Part shown: positions 26,958-35,253 of the stretch, one piece after another | How positions within the stretch are numbered: the first letter of the stretch is position 1 | How the letters are laid out: every line of letters starts with the position of its first letter | DNA from: Streptomyces sp. NRRL B-1140 | GTDB lineage: Bacteria > Actinomycetota > Actinomycetes > Streptomycetales > Streptomycetaceae | Length of the DNA stretch: 64,000 nt | Direction of reading: 5' to 3' | NCBI RefSeq assembly: GCF_001280065.1 | Contig: NZ_LGEA01000089.1 | Span: forward strand, 62,001 to 126,000 | Notes under the pieces: model-generated | The model's input: only the letters and a program-made list of their open reading frames with translations | Database searches by the model: none | What the model was told of the DNA's origin: nothing | Translations under genes and position numbers: made by a program

Positions 26958-27062
26958 CCCTGCTGCCGGCCCCGGAAGGCCCGCCTCCGGGGCTGGTACG
27001 GAGCACCCTCGGAAACTGTGTAGACTTACCGTCGTTGCTGATCGCACCATAGTGCGGACAGC

Positions 27063-27139
27063 GCGCCGCCTTAGCTCAGATGGCCAGAGCAACGCACTCG
27101 TAATGCGTAGGTCTCGGGTTCGAATCCCGAAGGCGGCTC
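27063..27139 (+). tRNA. tRNA-Thr (anticodon CGT)
   Basis: The acceptor arms GCCGCCT (27063-27069) and AGGCGGC (27129-27135) pair perfectly. The D arm is GCTC...GAGC. The anticodon stem ACGCA/TGCGT encloses loop CTCGTAA, so the anticodon is CGT and reads ACG. The T arm is CTCGG GTTCGAA TCCCGAA-type. The discriminator is T, and CCA is encoded (27137-27139). Confidence 0.95.
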
Positions 27140-27144
27140 CATTG

Positions 27145-27177
27145 AGGCCCAGCTCAGACAGTGTCTGAGCTGGGCTT
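27145..27177 (+). terminator. tRNA terminator
   Basis: GCCCAGCTCAGACA (27145-27158) pairs perfectly with TGTCTGAGCTGGGC, followed by TTTT. Confidence 0.9.
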
Positions 27178-27495
27178 TTGCGTTCAGCGGATGCGGCGGC
27201 GGCACTTCGATCGGGCCGCGCTGTCCGTGGTCTCATTGCTGGTCTCAATTGACGGTCCCGGACGGAGTTCCGTCCCACTGGGCAGGGCGACCTTGGGGCC
27301 CGGCATGAGGGTGTCGCTCATGCGACGCGAGGCGTCCTTCGACAGGTGCGACCGCCCTTGGACGTAGCGGCGGGTCCGGCTGAGACATCACTCTCCCCGT
27401 CCGCTTACCCCCGTCGGCCTCAAGCCTCGCACGGCGTGCGATCCCACTGCTTGCAACCGATCTCCCCGAAACGGGCCATTGAGGATGATAGAGGC

Positions 27496-27678
27496 TCATT
27501 GAGGGTCGCCCCGATGCGGGAGATCGTCCGCGGGAGGTCGTCGCAGGGATCTGCGAAAACTGCGCCACTCAGCGATCAACTCCACGAGTTGACGTATGAG
27601 GCCCGTGAGCAAGACAGCGAGGAGGGCAACGAAGCTGGAGACTTCGATGGCGAATCTTGTGGCTGCGTCCCAGTCCAC
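27496..27678 (-). CDS. Possible small membrane protein
   Basis: This 60-residue frame starts with GTG 27678. It encodes one hydrophobic helix (about 10-35, FAIEVSSFVALLAVLLTGLI), then a basic amphipathic stretch (EWRSFRRSLRR) and a short acidic tail. The ribosome site is weak (AAAGG about 12 bases away). The ordered hydrophobic-then-basic layout favours a real gene over chance, but the family is unknown. Confidence 0.4.
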   Translation of the reverse strand: MDWDAATRFAIEVSSFVALLAVLLTGLIRQLVELIAEWRSFRRSLRRPPADDLPHRGDPQ

Positions 27679-27957
27679 AGGTTCGAACGCCTTTCAGACG
27701 GGCGGTCGAACGGGATCCTGGCAGCCCCAGTTCGACCACCAACTTCGTGGTCATCACTGAGAGACTGCCGACGCTTAGCAAATCCTCTGGCGGGGTCAGC
27801 GCCAACCTGGGACAGCTATCTCCTATGTTGAACGATGCCTCTGGTTGTCTTCGGAGCGTTGGTTTCCGGGTGGGCGTCCTGGCTGTCGGTCCTGCGTCTC
27901 GTACCGCGCCAGTCGCTGGGCCCCGGTGCACGGCTGCTCTACCGCACAGCGGCCACT

Positions 27958-28440
27958 CTAGCCGCAACATCCACCAGAAGTACGGCCGATGGTGAACGGC
28001 TGAGGCGCTGCTTGGGCGACAGTCCGAGCGGCCTCAGTGGTGGTCTCAACCGTGGTCTCAACTGCAGCCCCTGGCTCTCCTTGTCGAACAGGAGGTCGTC
28101 GTCCGACCACAAACAAGGGGGTGGCGGGCAGCGGAGTGTCCGTCGCCTGGACGCTCAGGTCTTCAGGAGTAGGTTCACGTGCGCGTACCCTCACCGGATC
28201 CGGACGGCGTCGTGTCACCCGCCGTCCGCCATGGGCGGGCGGGCCGGTGCTCCACGGCTTCTGCCCGGTCGGCCGGTCCGCGTAGTCCTCGTCCAGGTTG
28301 TTGATGAGTGCCGGAAGGGCATTGGCCGGGTGGCGATCCTGGTGTTGGGTGCGGAGGGACTGGTGGGCCCCGCGGAGCCGGGTCAGGGCGGTCGGCTCGC
28401 GGTTCTGTACCGCCCGCAGGCTTCTTCGTGCTTCGCCTAC
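27958..28440 (-). pseudogene. Open-frame remnant downstream of the reductase gene
   Basis: After the stop of the reductase gene at 28453, the same frame stays open for about 160 codons to a TAG at 27958. The upstream part (RRSLRAVQNREPTALTRLRG ... ALINNLDEDYA) looks protein-like. The end is Thr/Glu-rich (VETTVETTTEAAR). No good start codon or ribosome site introduces it; the only in-frame start is GTG 28218. I read it as a possible gene remnant, not an active gene. Confidence 0.3.
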
Positions 28441-28452
28441 GTGCGCCGAGGT

Positions 28453-29343
28453 TCACTCGTGGTCGTAGCCGCTGAGGAGTTCGACGCCATGAAGCAGGGC
28501 GGAGTGGTCGAGAGCCGCCTCTCCACGGGCCACGGAGGAGGCCACGAGCTGTGCGGCGAGGCCTCCGAGGGGAATCGAGGCACCGATGGCGCGTGCGGTG
28601 TCGGTGACGATGCCCATGTCCTTGTGGTGCAGCCCCATGGCGAAGCTGGGCGTGTAGTCACGCCGCAGGAAGTTGGTCCTCTTGCGGGTGAGGACGTTGG
28701 AGCCGGCGAGGCCGCCGCTCAGCACGTCGAAAGCGGCCTCGAGGTCCACACCCGACTTCTCGAGGAAGACCACGGCTTCCGCGCACGCCTGCATGTTGAT
28801 CGCGAGGACCAGCTGGTTGGCGGCCTTCACCGTCTGGCCGAGACCGTGGGCACCGCAGTGCGTGACGGTCCTGCCGAGGGCTTCGAAGACGGGTTTCGCT
28901 GCCTCGAAATCGTCGCCTTCCCCACCGACCATGATCGACAACATGCCTTCGATCGCTCCGGTCTCGCCGCCCGCGACCGGAGCGTCCAGGACACGGATGC
29001 GCTTTTTGGCTGCGGCGTCGGCCAGCTCGACCGAGCTCCGCGGTGCGATGGTGGACATGTCGATCAGCAGTGTCCCCGGCCGAGCGTGGGCCAGGATTCC
29101 CTCGGGGCCGTAGGCGATGGCCGCGACCTGGGGAGCATCCGGAAGCATGGTGATCACCACGTCGGCGTCGCGGACCGCTGCGCGTACGGACTCCGCGGTT
29201 CGGCCGCCTGCCGCAAGCAGGGGCCCCGACTTGCCGGCGCTGCGGTTCCAGCCGTTCACGGTGTATCCGGCTTTGCACAGGTTGACAGCCATCGGGCTGC
29301 CCATGGTGCCCAGCCCGAGGAAGGCGATCGTCTTCAAGGACAA
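28453..29343 (-). CDS. 2-hydroxy-3-oxopropionate reductase / beta-hydroxyacid dehydrogenase family
   Basis: This 296-residue NAD(P)-dependent enzyme belongs to the GlxR/3-hydroxyisobutyrate dehydrogenase family, which interconverts beta-hydroxyacids and semialdehydes. The Rossmann motif GLGTMGSPMA is at about 9-18, the substrate-binding motif DAPVAGGETGAIEG at about 121-134, and the catalytic Lys in GLGQTVKAANQ at about 171-181. The C-terminal domain has HHKDMGIV. It starts with ATG 29343. It lies downstream of a strong terminator that ends the main biosynthetic operon, so it is separately transcribed. Whether it serves the cluster or general metabolism is uncertain; its place at the edge leaves both open. 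Confidence 0.85.
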   Translation of the reverse strand: MSLKTIAFLGLGTMGSPMAVNLCKAGYTVNGWNRSAGKSGPLLAAGGRTAESVRAAVRDADVVITMLPDAPQVAAIAYGPEGILAHARPGTLLIDMSTIAPRSSVELADAAAKKRIRVLDAPVAGGETGAIEGMLSIMVGGEGDDFEAAKPVFEALGRTVTHCGAHGLGQTVKAANQLVLAINMQACAEAVVFLEKSGVDLEAAFDVLSGGLAGSNVLTRKRTNFLRRDYTPSFAMGLHHKDMGIVTDTARAIGASIPLGGLAAQLVASSVARGEAALDHSALLHGVELLSGYDHE

Positions 29344-29500
29344 GGTTCCTTCGCGTTGTTGGGGGAGCGGAGGGGTTCACGGCAGGAGCGGGCGCACGGT
29401 TCCACCGTCGGCTGGTGGCCGGAAGGGTCGGATCACCGTTCAGGAACTGGTGTCAGCTGCGGGGGTTCCTCCCGGAAGGACGGCCGGTCGCCTGGCTCGG

Positions 29501-29535
29501 ACGGGCCCCGGCGAGGGTTGCCCGCCGGGGCCCGT
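29501..29535 (-). terminator. Terminator of the main biosynthetic operon
   Basis: ACGGGCCCCGGCG (29501-29513) pairs with CGCCGGGGCCCGT (29523-29535). It sits about 70 bases past the PAS gene stop. I see no gene between 29344 and 29604. Confidence 0.75.
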
Positions 29536-29604
29536 CGTCCCTCTCAAGCGCGCGGTTCCGCCCCCTCCGCAGGGACAGCGGCGCGGCTTGTGCTGCTGCT
29601 CGGC

Positions 29605-30426
29605 TCAGAAACCGAGGTCCAGCGCCTTGACCTTGTCCCGCTCGCGGTCCGGGTGGCTGTCCGGGAAGACGAAGCAGCGGGTGTTCTTCAACTTGTCGTT
29701 CTCGACGTTGGCCGTGGAGAAGATCACCACCGGGACCCGCTCACCCTTGTTGAGGAAGTCCGCGCGGAAGTCGATGATCGGTGCGTCCTCGCCCCAGCGG
29801 CCCAGGAAATCCTCGACGACGTGCTGGTCGGCGTAGATGTGCCGGATGTGGTGTCCGACGTAGGTGTCCGGATGCTCACTCGCCCCGACGATCGCGATGT
29901 CCTTCCAGTTGGCGTGGGCGACCGTGCCGTCCTCTTCGATGAGGTGGATGGCGACGGGGCAGTTGTCGTAGTACGCCTGGATGAACTCGACCGCGTCCCC
30001 GCCGACCGGCGTGTAGGCCTGGTCGGACCGGTCCACCTGGGCGATCCACGCCGTGGCGGTGGAGGAGCCCTCCCCCGGCACAGGAGAGGGCGTCGGGTGG
30101 GTGGTGACCGGGCGCAGGGCCCAGAAGCCGTAGGGCTTGCCGTCGACGTCGCCGAAGCCGAGGTTGGCGTAGCCGGAAGAGAAGTCGGGGTTCGCGAAGG
30201 CCGCCTCCCGGTTCTCCACCGGTGTCCCGGCCGCCAGAAGGGACTCGTAGTCGTCGATGCCCAGTGCGCCGGGGAGCTTGGTGCCGGCCCTGGCGTCGTC
30301 CCTCAGCAGCTCTGCTGCGGCCTTGTTGGCCAGCACCACGGCGCCTGCGGCGTCGGTGACCAGCATGCCGGGGGAGGCCCAGTTGAAGAGGTCGAGAAGC
30401 TGCTCGCGAGAGGGGTGATCGGACAT
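29605..30426 (-). CDS. Two-PAS-domain protein in a biosynthetic operon
   Basis: This 273-residue protein has two PAS-like units and nothing else. Unit one is at about 5-110 (LLDLFNWASPGMLVTDAAGAV ... NKAAAELL). Unit two is at about 143-255 (FIQAYYDNCPVAIHLIEEDG ... HANWKDIAIVG ... DAPIIDFRADFLNKGERVPV). There is no kinase, cyclase or DNA-binding output domain. It is last in the operon, 25 bases after the SDR gene. A sensor without an output is odd here. Alternatives are a heme- or flavin-binding accessory, or a partner of the P450. I know of no characterised homologue in a pathway. Confidence 0.7.
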   Translation of the reverse strand: MSDHPSREQLLDLFNWASPGMLVTDAAGAVVLANKAAAELLRDDARAGTKLPGALGIDDYESLLAAGTPVENREAAFANPDFSSGYANLGFGDVDGKPYGFWALRPVTTHPTPSPVPGEGSSTATAWIAQVDRSDQAYTPVGGDAVEFIQAYYDNCPVAIHLIEEDGTVAHANWKDIAIVGASEHPDTYVGHHIRHIYADQHVVEDFLGRWGEDAPIIDFRADFLNKGERVPVVIFSTANVENDKLKNTRCFVFPDSHPDRERDKVKALDLGF

Positions 30427-30451
30427 GGGTGTCTGCCTGCCTTTCTCTGGG

Positions 30452-31192
30452 TTACAGGACCTTGCGGCTGTAGTTGAAGACCTGACCGGTGGGTCCGTTC
30501 GCCGGGAACTCGGCGATGGTGACGATCCACTCCGCCACGGTGCGCGGCGACTTGAGCCAGTCCGTTCCGAAACCCGCGTTGATGGCGCGGATGATCTGGT
30601 CGTTCATCTCGCCGTCGAGCCCGGCCATCGTCATGGCGGTGGCCACTGGGCCGGGACGTACCTCGTTCGCCACGACGCCGTCGTCGGCGAACTCGACCGA
30701 GCACGAGCGCATCAGGGTGGTCATGGCCGCCTTGCTGGCCGCATACGCCCAGCGTTCGGGCTTGTAGCCGTTCGCCAGGCTCGCTCCGACGAACGTCATC
30801 GAGCCGCCGCCGCTCTGCTTGAGCAGCGGAGCCGTCGCCTGGACGAGGTGCAGCGCCGTGCCGACGTTGGTCTCGTATGTGTCGGCCGCCACCTGCCACT
30901 CGAGCTTGCCGAGGTCGGTCGGGTCCGGTGAGGCACCGGCGTTGAGTACGACGGCCTTGACCCCGTCCCCTGTGGCAGCGGCCGCGGAGGTGAGCGCGTC
31001 CCGCACAGCGTCACCGTCCCGCAGGTCCGCGAGGCAGTCGACGTAGCGGTTCTCCTTCGCGAGGGCGGGGTTGCCGCGCCTCGACAGGCCGATGACGGTG
31101 TACTCCCGGCGCAGGAACTCCGTCGCCACGGCCGCGCCGATCCCGGACGAGGTTCCGGACACCACCGCCACCCGAGGGATGTGCTCTTCCAT
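30452..31192 (-). CDS. Short-chain dehydrogenase/reductase
   Basis: This 246-residue SDR has the cofactor motif SGTSSGIGAAVA at about residues 12-23, NAGA at about 85-88, and the catalytic pair in WAYAASKAAM. Its ATG 31192 overlaps the carrier protein stop (TGATG), so the two are coupled. Beside a P450 and a carrier protein, a natural role is to oxidise a beta-hydroxy aminoacyl thioester to the beta-keto form, or the reverse, as NovJ/NovK do in aminocoumarin pathways. That role is inference. Confidence 0.8.
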   Translation of the reverse strand: MEEHIPRVAVVSGTSSGIGAAVATEFLRREYTVIGLSRRGNPALAKENRYVDCLADLRDGDAVRDALTSAAAATGDGVKAVVLNAGASPDPTDLGKLEWQVAADTYETNVGTALHLVQATAPLLKQSGGGSMTFVGASLANGYKPERWAYAASKAAMTTLMRSCSVEFADDGVVANEVRPGPVATAMTMAGLDGEMNDQIIRAINAGFGTDWLKSPRTVAEWIVTIAEFPANGPTGQVFNYSRKVL

Positions 31193-31428
31193 CAGGCTGC
31201 CTGGAAGACGGCCATGTCGATGGCCTTGAGGGTGCGCATCGACTCGATGGTGATCACGCCCGGGTCCAGCTTCCGGCCGTGCAGGCGCTCGACCTCGATC
31301 ACCATCTGGACGAACTGAAGGCTGGTGACCGCGCCCGACTGGATCAGGTCGGTGTCGTCCCGAATGTCGAGTGGCTCGTCGTGCAGGCCGTCGAGCCACT
31401 TGCGCAGCGAGGTGATCTTGCTTTCCAT
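31192..31428 (-). CDS. Stand-alone acyl/peptidyl carrier protein with TSL attachment site
   Basis: This 78-residue protein has the size and helix pattern of a carrier protein. The phosphopantetheine site reads SGAVTSLQFVQMVIEVE, with Ser36 in place but the usual preceding Asp replaced by Thr (TSL instead of DSL). Acidic residues before it (DIRDDTDLIQSG) and the helix-three pattern fit the family. It lies 15 bases after the P450 and overlaps the SDR start. It is the only carrier protein in the cluster, so pathway intermediates are probably tethered here. Confidence 0.75.
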   Translation of the reverse strand: MESKITSLRKWLDGLHDEPLDIRDDTDLIQSGAVTSLQFVQMVIEVERLHGRKLDPGVITIESMRTLKAIDMAVFQAA

Positions 31429-31443
31429 TGTGCCCTCTTCCTC

Positions 31444-32601
31444 TTACCTTGTCCTGAACTCAACGGAAAAGTCGGTGGGATGGGAGAACGACTGGCTCTC
31501 CATGCCGAGGCCGTCGCGGGTGATGACCACCTCAGAGCAGCGCTGCGCGATCTCCTCGACGAGCAGCGAGAACTCCGTTTTCGCGAGCATGGCTCCCGGG
31601 CATGCGTGTCCTCCGACCGCGAAGGGAATCGAGCCCTTCAGGCTCCTGCCGGTCTGGAATCGGTCAGGGTGGTCGAAGACCCGCGGGTCACGGTTGGCCC
31701 CGGCGATCGAGGCGAGTACCGCCGAGTGCCGCGGGACCTCCACGCCTTGAATGGTCAGATCCTCGCTCGCGAACCGGACGATCGTCTGCACGGGCGGGTA
31801 GAGCCTCAGGACCTCTTCGATGTAGTCATCCCGTACCGCGTCGTCGCGCAGTTCGTCCAGACTGAAGATGCCGCGTCCCATGCAGTACACGAGTGATGTG
31901 ATGAACGCGCTGCTGGTCTCGGTGCCGGCCAGGAAGAACAGCAGTGCGGTCGACCGCACTTCGCTGTCGGTCAGCGAGATTCCCTTGCGGTCCCTGGTCC
32001 GCTCGATCGTCTCCAGCAGAGACTGCGCGCCGGCGGTCCTGGACGCCCTCTGTTCTTCGATCAGCCGCAGCAGTTCGGCCGCGTTGGCGTGCGTCTCGTC
32101 GGTCTCCTGGGTGGGGTAGTCCAGAAGCCGCGCCAGCGGGCGGGTCAGAGTGTGGAATCGGTTTTCCAGTGAGGCGTCGATGCCGAGGATCGTGCACACG
32201 ATCCCGTACGGGACCTTGTGCGCGAAGGAGTTGTAGAAGTCGTCGGTTTCGATGCCCGCGATGCTGTCGACCAGGGCGTGGACGAGTCCTGGCATCAGCG
32301 ACTCTTTGTACTCGGCGATGCGTCCCGCGGAGAGAATCGGGGCCATGAGGGCACGGAATGCCCTGTGGCTCGGGCCGTCGGCGTCGAGCACGTTGGGACC
32401 GAAGGCGCGTGCGCTGGCCTTGAGCGGATGCTCGGCCACGATCTTGGGGTGAGCGAGCGCCTCCTGCACAGCGGCGTTGCCGGTCACGGCGAACAGCCCC
32501 CCGTCCAGCCGGTGCACGTCAGCCCCCGCCGGCAACTGCCGGTACCAGTACGCACGCGACACAAGGCGCGCCGGGGACTCGCTGGTCGCTACGCCGGGCA
32601 T
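31444..32601 (-). CDS. Cytochrome P450
   Basis: This 385-residue bacterial P450 has the I-helix oxygen motif AGTETSS, the ExxR motif EEVLRLYPP, and the heme loop FAVGGHACPGAM with Cys at about residue 334. It starts at ATG 32601; a longer frame upstream overlaps the preceding gene's coding end. It lacks an obvious redox partner gene in the window. Position between an adenylation-domain gene and a carrier protein suggests hydroxylation of a carrier-bound amino acid, as NikQ or NovI do. Substrate unknown. Confidence 0.9.
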   Translation of the reverse strand: MPGVATSESPARLVSRAYWYRQLPAGADVHRLDGGLFAVTGNAAVQEALAHPKIVAEHPLKASARAFGPNVLDADGPSHRAFRALMAPILSAGRIAEYKESLMPGLVHALVDSIAGIETDDFYNSFAHKVPYGIVCTILGIDASLENRFHTLTRPLARLLDYPTQETDETHANAAELLRLIEEQRASRTAGAQSLLETIERTRDRKGISLTDSEVRSTALLFFLAGTETSSAFITSLVYCMGRGIFSLDELRDDAVRDDYIEEVLRLYPPVQTIVRFASEDLTIQGVEVPRHSAVLASIAGANRDPRVFDHPDRFQTGRSLKGSIPFAVGGHACPGAMLAKTEFSLLVEEIAQRCSEVVITRDGLGMESQSFSHPTDFSVEFRTR

Positions 32602-33053
32602 GTCACATGCCCCCCGACGCCCAGCCCGCTGATCCCGGCCAGCAGCCGCATCGCCGCCAGCCATTCCGCGTTGGTCAGCCCCATGGAACCTGGTTCCGTG
32701 TAGAACGCCGTGAGCGAACCGTCCCTGCCGTCGGCCCCGTGGATTTTGCAGTGGAAAACAGCCTGTCCTCGAACTCCACTGAGAGGTACGGGAGGTACGG
32801 CTTCTCTTCCGGCAACGCCGACCAGTCCGTCGGTGCCGAGAGCCAGGCTGCCGAATACGATGGCTACTTCCGGGGTGAGATTACGCCGGATCAGTTCGTA
32901 GGTGAGTTTGAGGCGCTCTACGGGATCGTGCTGTGTCCGGTACCGGTCGAGGAGGGCATTCGCTGCCTCTTGGACCTGCTCGATTCGGCGTTTGCTCTGG
33001 ATGGATTCGAGCGCGACAGAGAACTTTTCTTCCGTGCGGTTTTTGGTACTCAC
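32589..33053 (-). CDS. Cluster protein of unknown family
   Basis: I do not recognise this 154-residue protein. It starts with GTG 33053, with AAGGA eight bases upstream, and its stop overlaps the P450 start by 13 bases. The first 60 residues are charged helix (RRIEQVQEAANALLDRYRTQHD ... LKLTYELIRRNLTPEVAIVFG). The remainder includes FHCKIHGADGRDGSLTAFYTE and a Gly-rich end. There is no signal peptide or TM segment. Its coupling to the adenylation and P450 genes suggests a pathway role. A small carrier- or metal-binding helper is possible but unsupported. Confidence 0.6.
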   Translation of the reverse strand: MSTKNRTEEKFSVALESIQSKRRIEQVQEAANALLDRYRTQHDPVERLKLTYELIRRNLTPEVAIVFGSLALGTDGLVGVAGREAVPPVPLSGVRGQAVFHCKIHGADGRDGSLTAFYTEPGSMGLTNAEWLAAMRLLAGISGLGVGGHVTCPA

Positions 33054-33113
33054 GTTCTGATTCCTTGCCTCTGCACGGCGATTACACCTTGGTTCGGAAG
33101 TCCGGGCGGGCGC

Positions 33114-34646
33114 TCAGTTGTTGTAGCCGAAGCGCGCCGAGAGTTCCGTCTTGTTGATTTTGGTGTTTTCGAGAAGCGGCATCGAGGAGACGAAGTGCAC
33201 CTTGGACGGCACCATGTAGGCGGGCAGTGTCTCTCCGAGAAGGCCCCGCATTTCCGGCTCGCTGATGGCCCTGTCGGGCATCTCTGCGAACAGGACGATG
33301 CGCGTTGTTCCGCTGCGGTCGGGGAGAGGCAGGATGACCGATCGCGTACTCCCCAGGGCCCGGGCCGCCGACTCGATCTCGGCCGGTTCTATTCGATGCC
33401 CGGCGATTTTGATCTGAGCGTCCTTCCGGCCGGCGAAATGAAGGACGCCGGACTCGTCCATCCAGCCCTGGTCGCCGGTCAGATAGACCGGGGTCTCCTC
33501 CTCGCCGGCGGTGATGTGCCGGAAGGCGGCCGCCGTCTGCTGGGGTGCGTCCAGATAGCCGAGGGCGAGACCTGTCCCGCCGATGACGACGTCACCTGTC
33601 TCACCTCGCTGAACGGGAGCGCCGTCACGGATGACGTGCAGCTCCGTACCAGGCACGGGAAGGCCCGCCGGGATGCCCGGCCCCTGGTCGGTGTCGTGCC
33701 TCGTGATGCGGTGCACCGTGGCGAACACACAGGACTCGACGGGGCCGTAACCGTTGTACAACTCGATGTCCGGACAAGCGTCGAGGAGCTTGCGGCAGTT
33801 CGCGGGGGACGGCTTGTCCCCGCCCAGGAGCACGGCGCGCAGACCGCTCAGGCAGTCGATGTCGCCACCCGCGATCACGTCGAAGAGTGACGGCGTGAGG
33901 AAGAGGTGGGTGGCACCCAGATCGCGGACATAGGCGCGGATCGAGGGCGGCAGGAGGAGATCGTCCTCGTGCACGACGGCGGTTCCGCCGCTGAGGAGCA
34001 TGCCCCACAGTTCCAGCGTGAAGGCGTCCCAGGCGACCGCTGCCGCGTGGATCATCACAGGGCGTTCGCCGAAGTCCATGAAGCCGTTCGGGGTGAACAG
34101 TCTCGTCGTGGCCCGGTGCGGAGACATCACCGCCTTGGGAGTGCCGGTGCTCCCCGACGTCCAGAAGAGCGTGGCGCAGGCGTCCGGCGGGACATGGGGC
34201 AGACCGGCCGGCGCCGCGGGCGGGGTCGTCCGCTGCAGGGCTTCGAAGGTGGTGTGGCTGGTCCGTGCCCGGCGGAGGTGGGCGGAGCCCGCGGAATCGG
34301 CGAGCACGACAGGGGGCCGCATGGTGCGCAGCAGCCGGGTGATGCGAGGGATCGGCCACCTCACGTCGAGGATGCCGTAGGCGCCGCCGGCCATGAGTAT
34401 GCCGAGAAGGACGGCGGCCAGGTCAGGTGACCTGCGGGCGACGACGGGGACGATGCTGCCGGGCCGCACTCCCCGGCTGATCAGCCGGTGAGCGATCCGA
34501 CGGGATTCGGCTTCGAGTTCCGCGTAGGTCACCGCTCTCTCGGCGGTGACGACGGCATTTCGCTCCGGGAATTTCCGTGCGACGTGAGTGAATGCCTCGT
34601 GAATCGTTACTTCTGTATTTTCCCTGCCACGCATGGTGCTATGCAC
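33114..34646 (-). CDS. Stand-alone amino-acid adenylation domain
   Basis: This 510-residue NRPS-type A domain lacks condensation and carrier domains. Core motifs are present: A3 LFWTSGSTGTPKAV, A4-like AWDAFTLELWGMLLSGG, A5 NGYGPVESCVFAT, A7 YLTGDQGWM, A8 FAGRKDAQIKIAGHRIEPAE, and the A10 Lys in NTKINKTEL. The Asp in WDAF sits where A domains bind the substrate amino group, so an alpha-amino acid is expected. It starts with GTG 34646, with GGGGGAT upstream. It should load the separate carrier protein at 31192. The amino acid cannot be predicted safely; the pocket begins D-A. Confidence 0.88.
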   Translation of the reverse strand: MHSTMRGRENTEVTIHEAFTHVARKFPERNAVVTAERAVTYAELEAESRRIAHRLISRGVRPGSIVPVVARRSPDLAAVLLGILMAGGAYGILDVRWPIPRITRLLRTMRPPVVLADSAGSAHLRRARTSHTTFEALQRTTPPAAPAGLPHVPPDACATLFWTSGSTGTPKAVMSPHRATTRLFTPNGFMDFGERPVMIHAAAVAWDAFTLELWGMLLSGGTAVVHEDDLLLPPSIRAYVRDLGATHLFLTPSLFDVIAGGDIDCLSGLRAVLLGGDKPSPANCRKLLDACPDIELYNGYGPVESCVFATVHRITRHDTDQGPGIPAGLPVPGTELHVIRDGAPVQRGETGDVVIGGTGLALGYLDAPQQTAAAFRHITAGEEETPVYLTGDQGWMDESGVLHFAGRKDAQIKIAGHRIEPAEIESAARALGSTRSVILPLPDRSGTTRIVLFAEMPDRAISEPEMRGLLGETLPAYMVPSKVHFVSSMPLLENTKINKTELSARFGYNN

Positions 34647-34700
34647 GGTCGATCCCCCGTCGGCGTGTCGTGGACAAGCGGTGAGTCCTTCAGGAAGTTC

Positions 34701-35069
34701 TCAGCTGAATATCATCGACGACGGGACGATCGAACCGGGAGCGAGGTCGAGCCGCGGAGGGGCGGAGAATTCCAGTAGAACGGCCCCTTCCTCTCCGACG
34801 AAGGTGGCCGTGTGCCGCTGGCGGGAAGGGATGTAGGCGACGTCGCCGGCGTTCAGTTCATACTCGGTTCCCTCGCAGACGAAGCGGATGGAACCCTCCG
34901 TGACCACGACCCACTGCTCGTTCTCGTGCCAGTGCGGCGGGAGGTTCAGGTCTCCGGACTGATCGGCGACCACCTTGAGGCAGGACATCTCCTGGCCGAA
35001 CGCGAAACGCCGAGCGAGTGCGATACCTTCGGCCTTCAGTTCCTCGTGGTCGTCCCAGTTGATCTTCAC
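34701..35069 (-). CDS. Single-domain cupin protein
   Basis: This 122-residue cupin has motif 1 LPPHWHENEQWVVVTEGSIRF at about residues 44-64 and motif 2 NAGDVAYIPSRQRHTA, so a metal site of two His, a Glu and a third His is likely. It is first in the operon after the exporter gene, 54 bases before the adenylation gene. Cupins in such clusters act as metal-dependent oxygenases, isomerases, epimerases or N-N bond formers when paired with tRNA-synthetase-like enzymes. Which applies here is unknown. Confidence 0.85.
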   Translation of the reverse strand: MKINWDDHEELKAEGIALARRFAFGQEMSCLKVVADQSGDLNLPPHWHENEQWVVVTEGSIRFVCEGTEYELNAGDVAYIPSRQRHTATFVGEEGAVLLEFSAPPRLDLAPGSIVPSSMIFS

Positions 35070-35115
35070 GGTGTGCCCCTTTATGGATATGCGGGTTTGG
35101 CGGTCCAGAATCTAT

Positions 35116-35130
35116 TGCCACTGCGTGGCA
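35116..35130. promoter_or_regulatory. 15-bp palindrome upstream of the cupin gene
   Basis: TGCCACTGCGTGGCA is a perfect dyad (TGCCAC-TGC-GTGGCA) 47 bases before the cupin start, in the 184-bp gap between the MFS stop and the cupin. It could be an operator for the main operon. Confidence 0.4.
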
Positions 35131-35253
35131 TTGCTTTTCCGAGCCAGACCAGACGGTACGTAACGGCGCAGTTGCTTTCAATGGCCATCTCATATTCCGG
35201 GCACTTGATTGGGGAATCGGTGAGGGTTCCCTGTTGCGAATTGGCTGAGATGA

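Larger units (their letters stand above)
27180..28452. other. Gene-poor stretch after tRNA-Thr, possible decayed integrative element
   Basis: No convincing full-length gene lies here. Base composition is less GC-biased than on either side. TTGAGACCA-type repeats appear on the minus strand near 27225-27250 and 28035-28065. I see no second copy of the tRNA 3' end that would mark an attachment site. Two weak coding candidates inside are listed separately. Confidence 0.5.

Noticed and set aside
27063..27139. tRNA-Thr as attachment site of the biosynthetic cluster
   Set aside because: I found no second copy of the tRNA 3' end in the window and no integrase gene beside it. It is kept only as a weak possibility.
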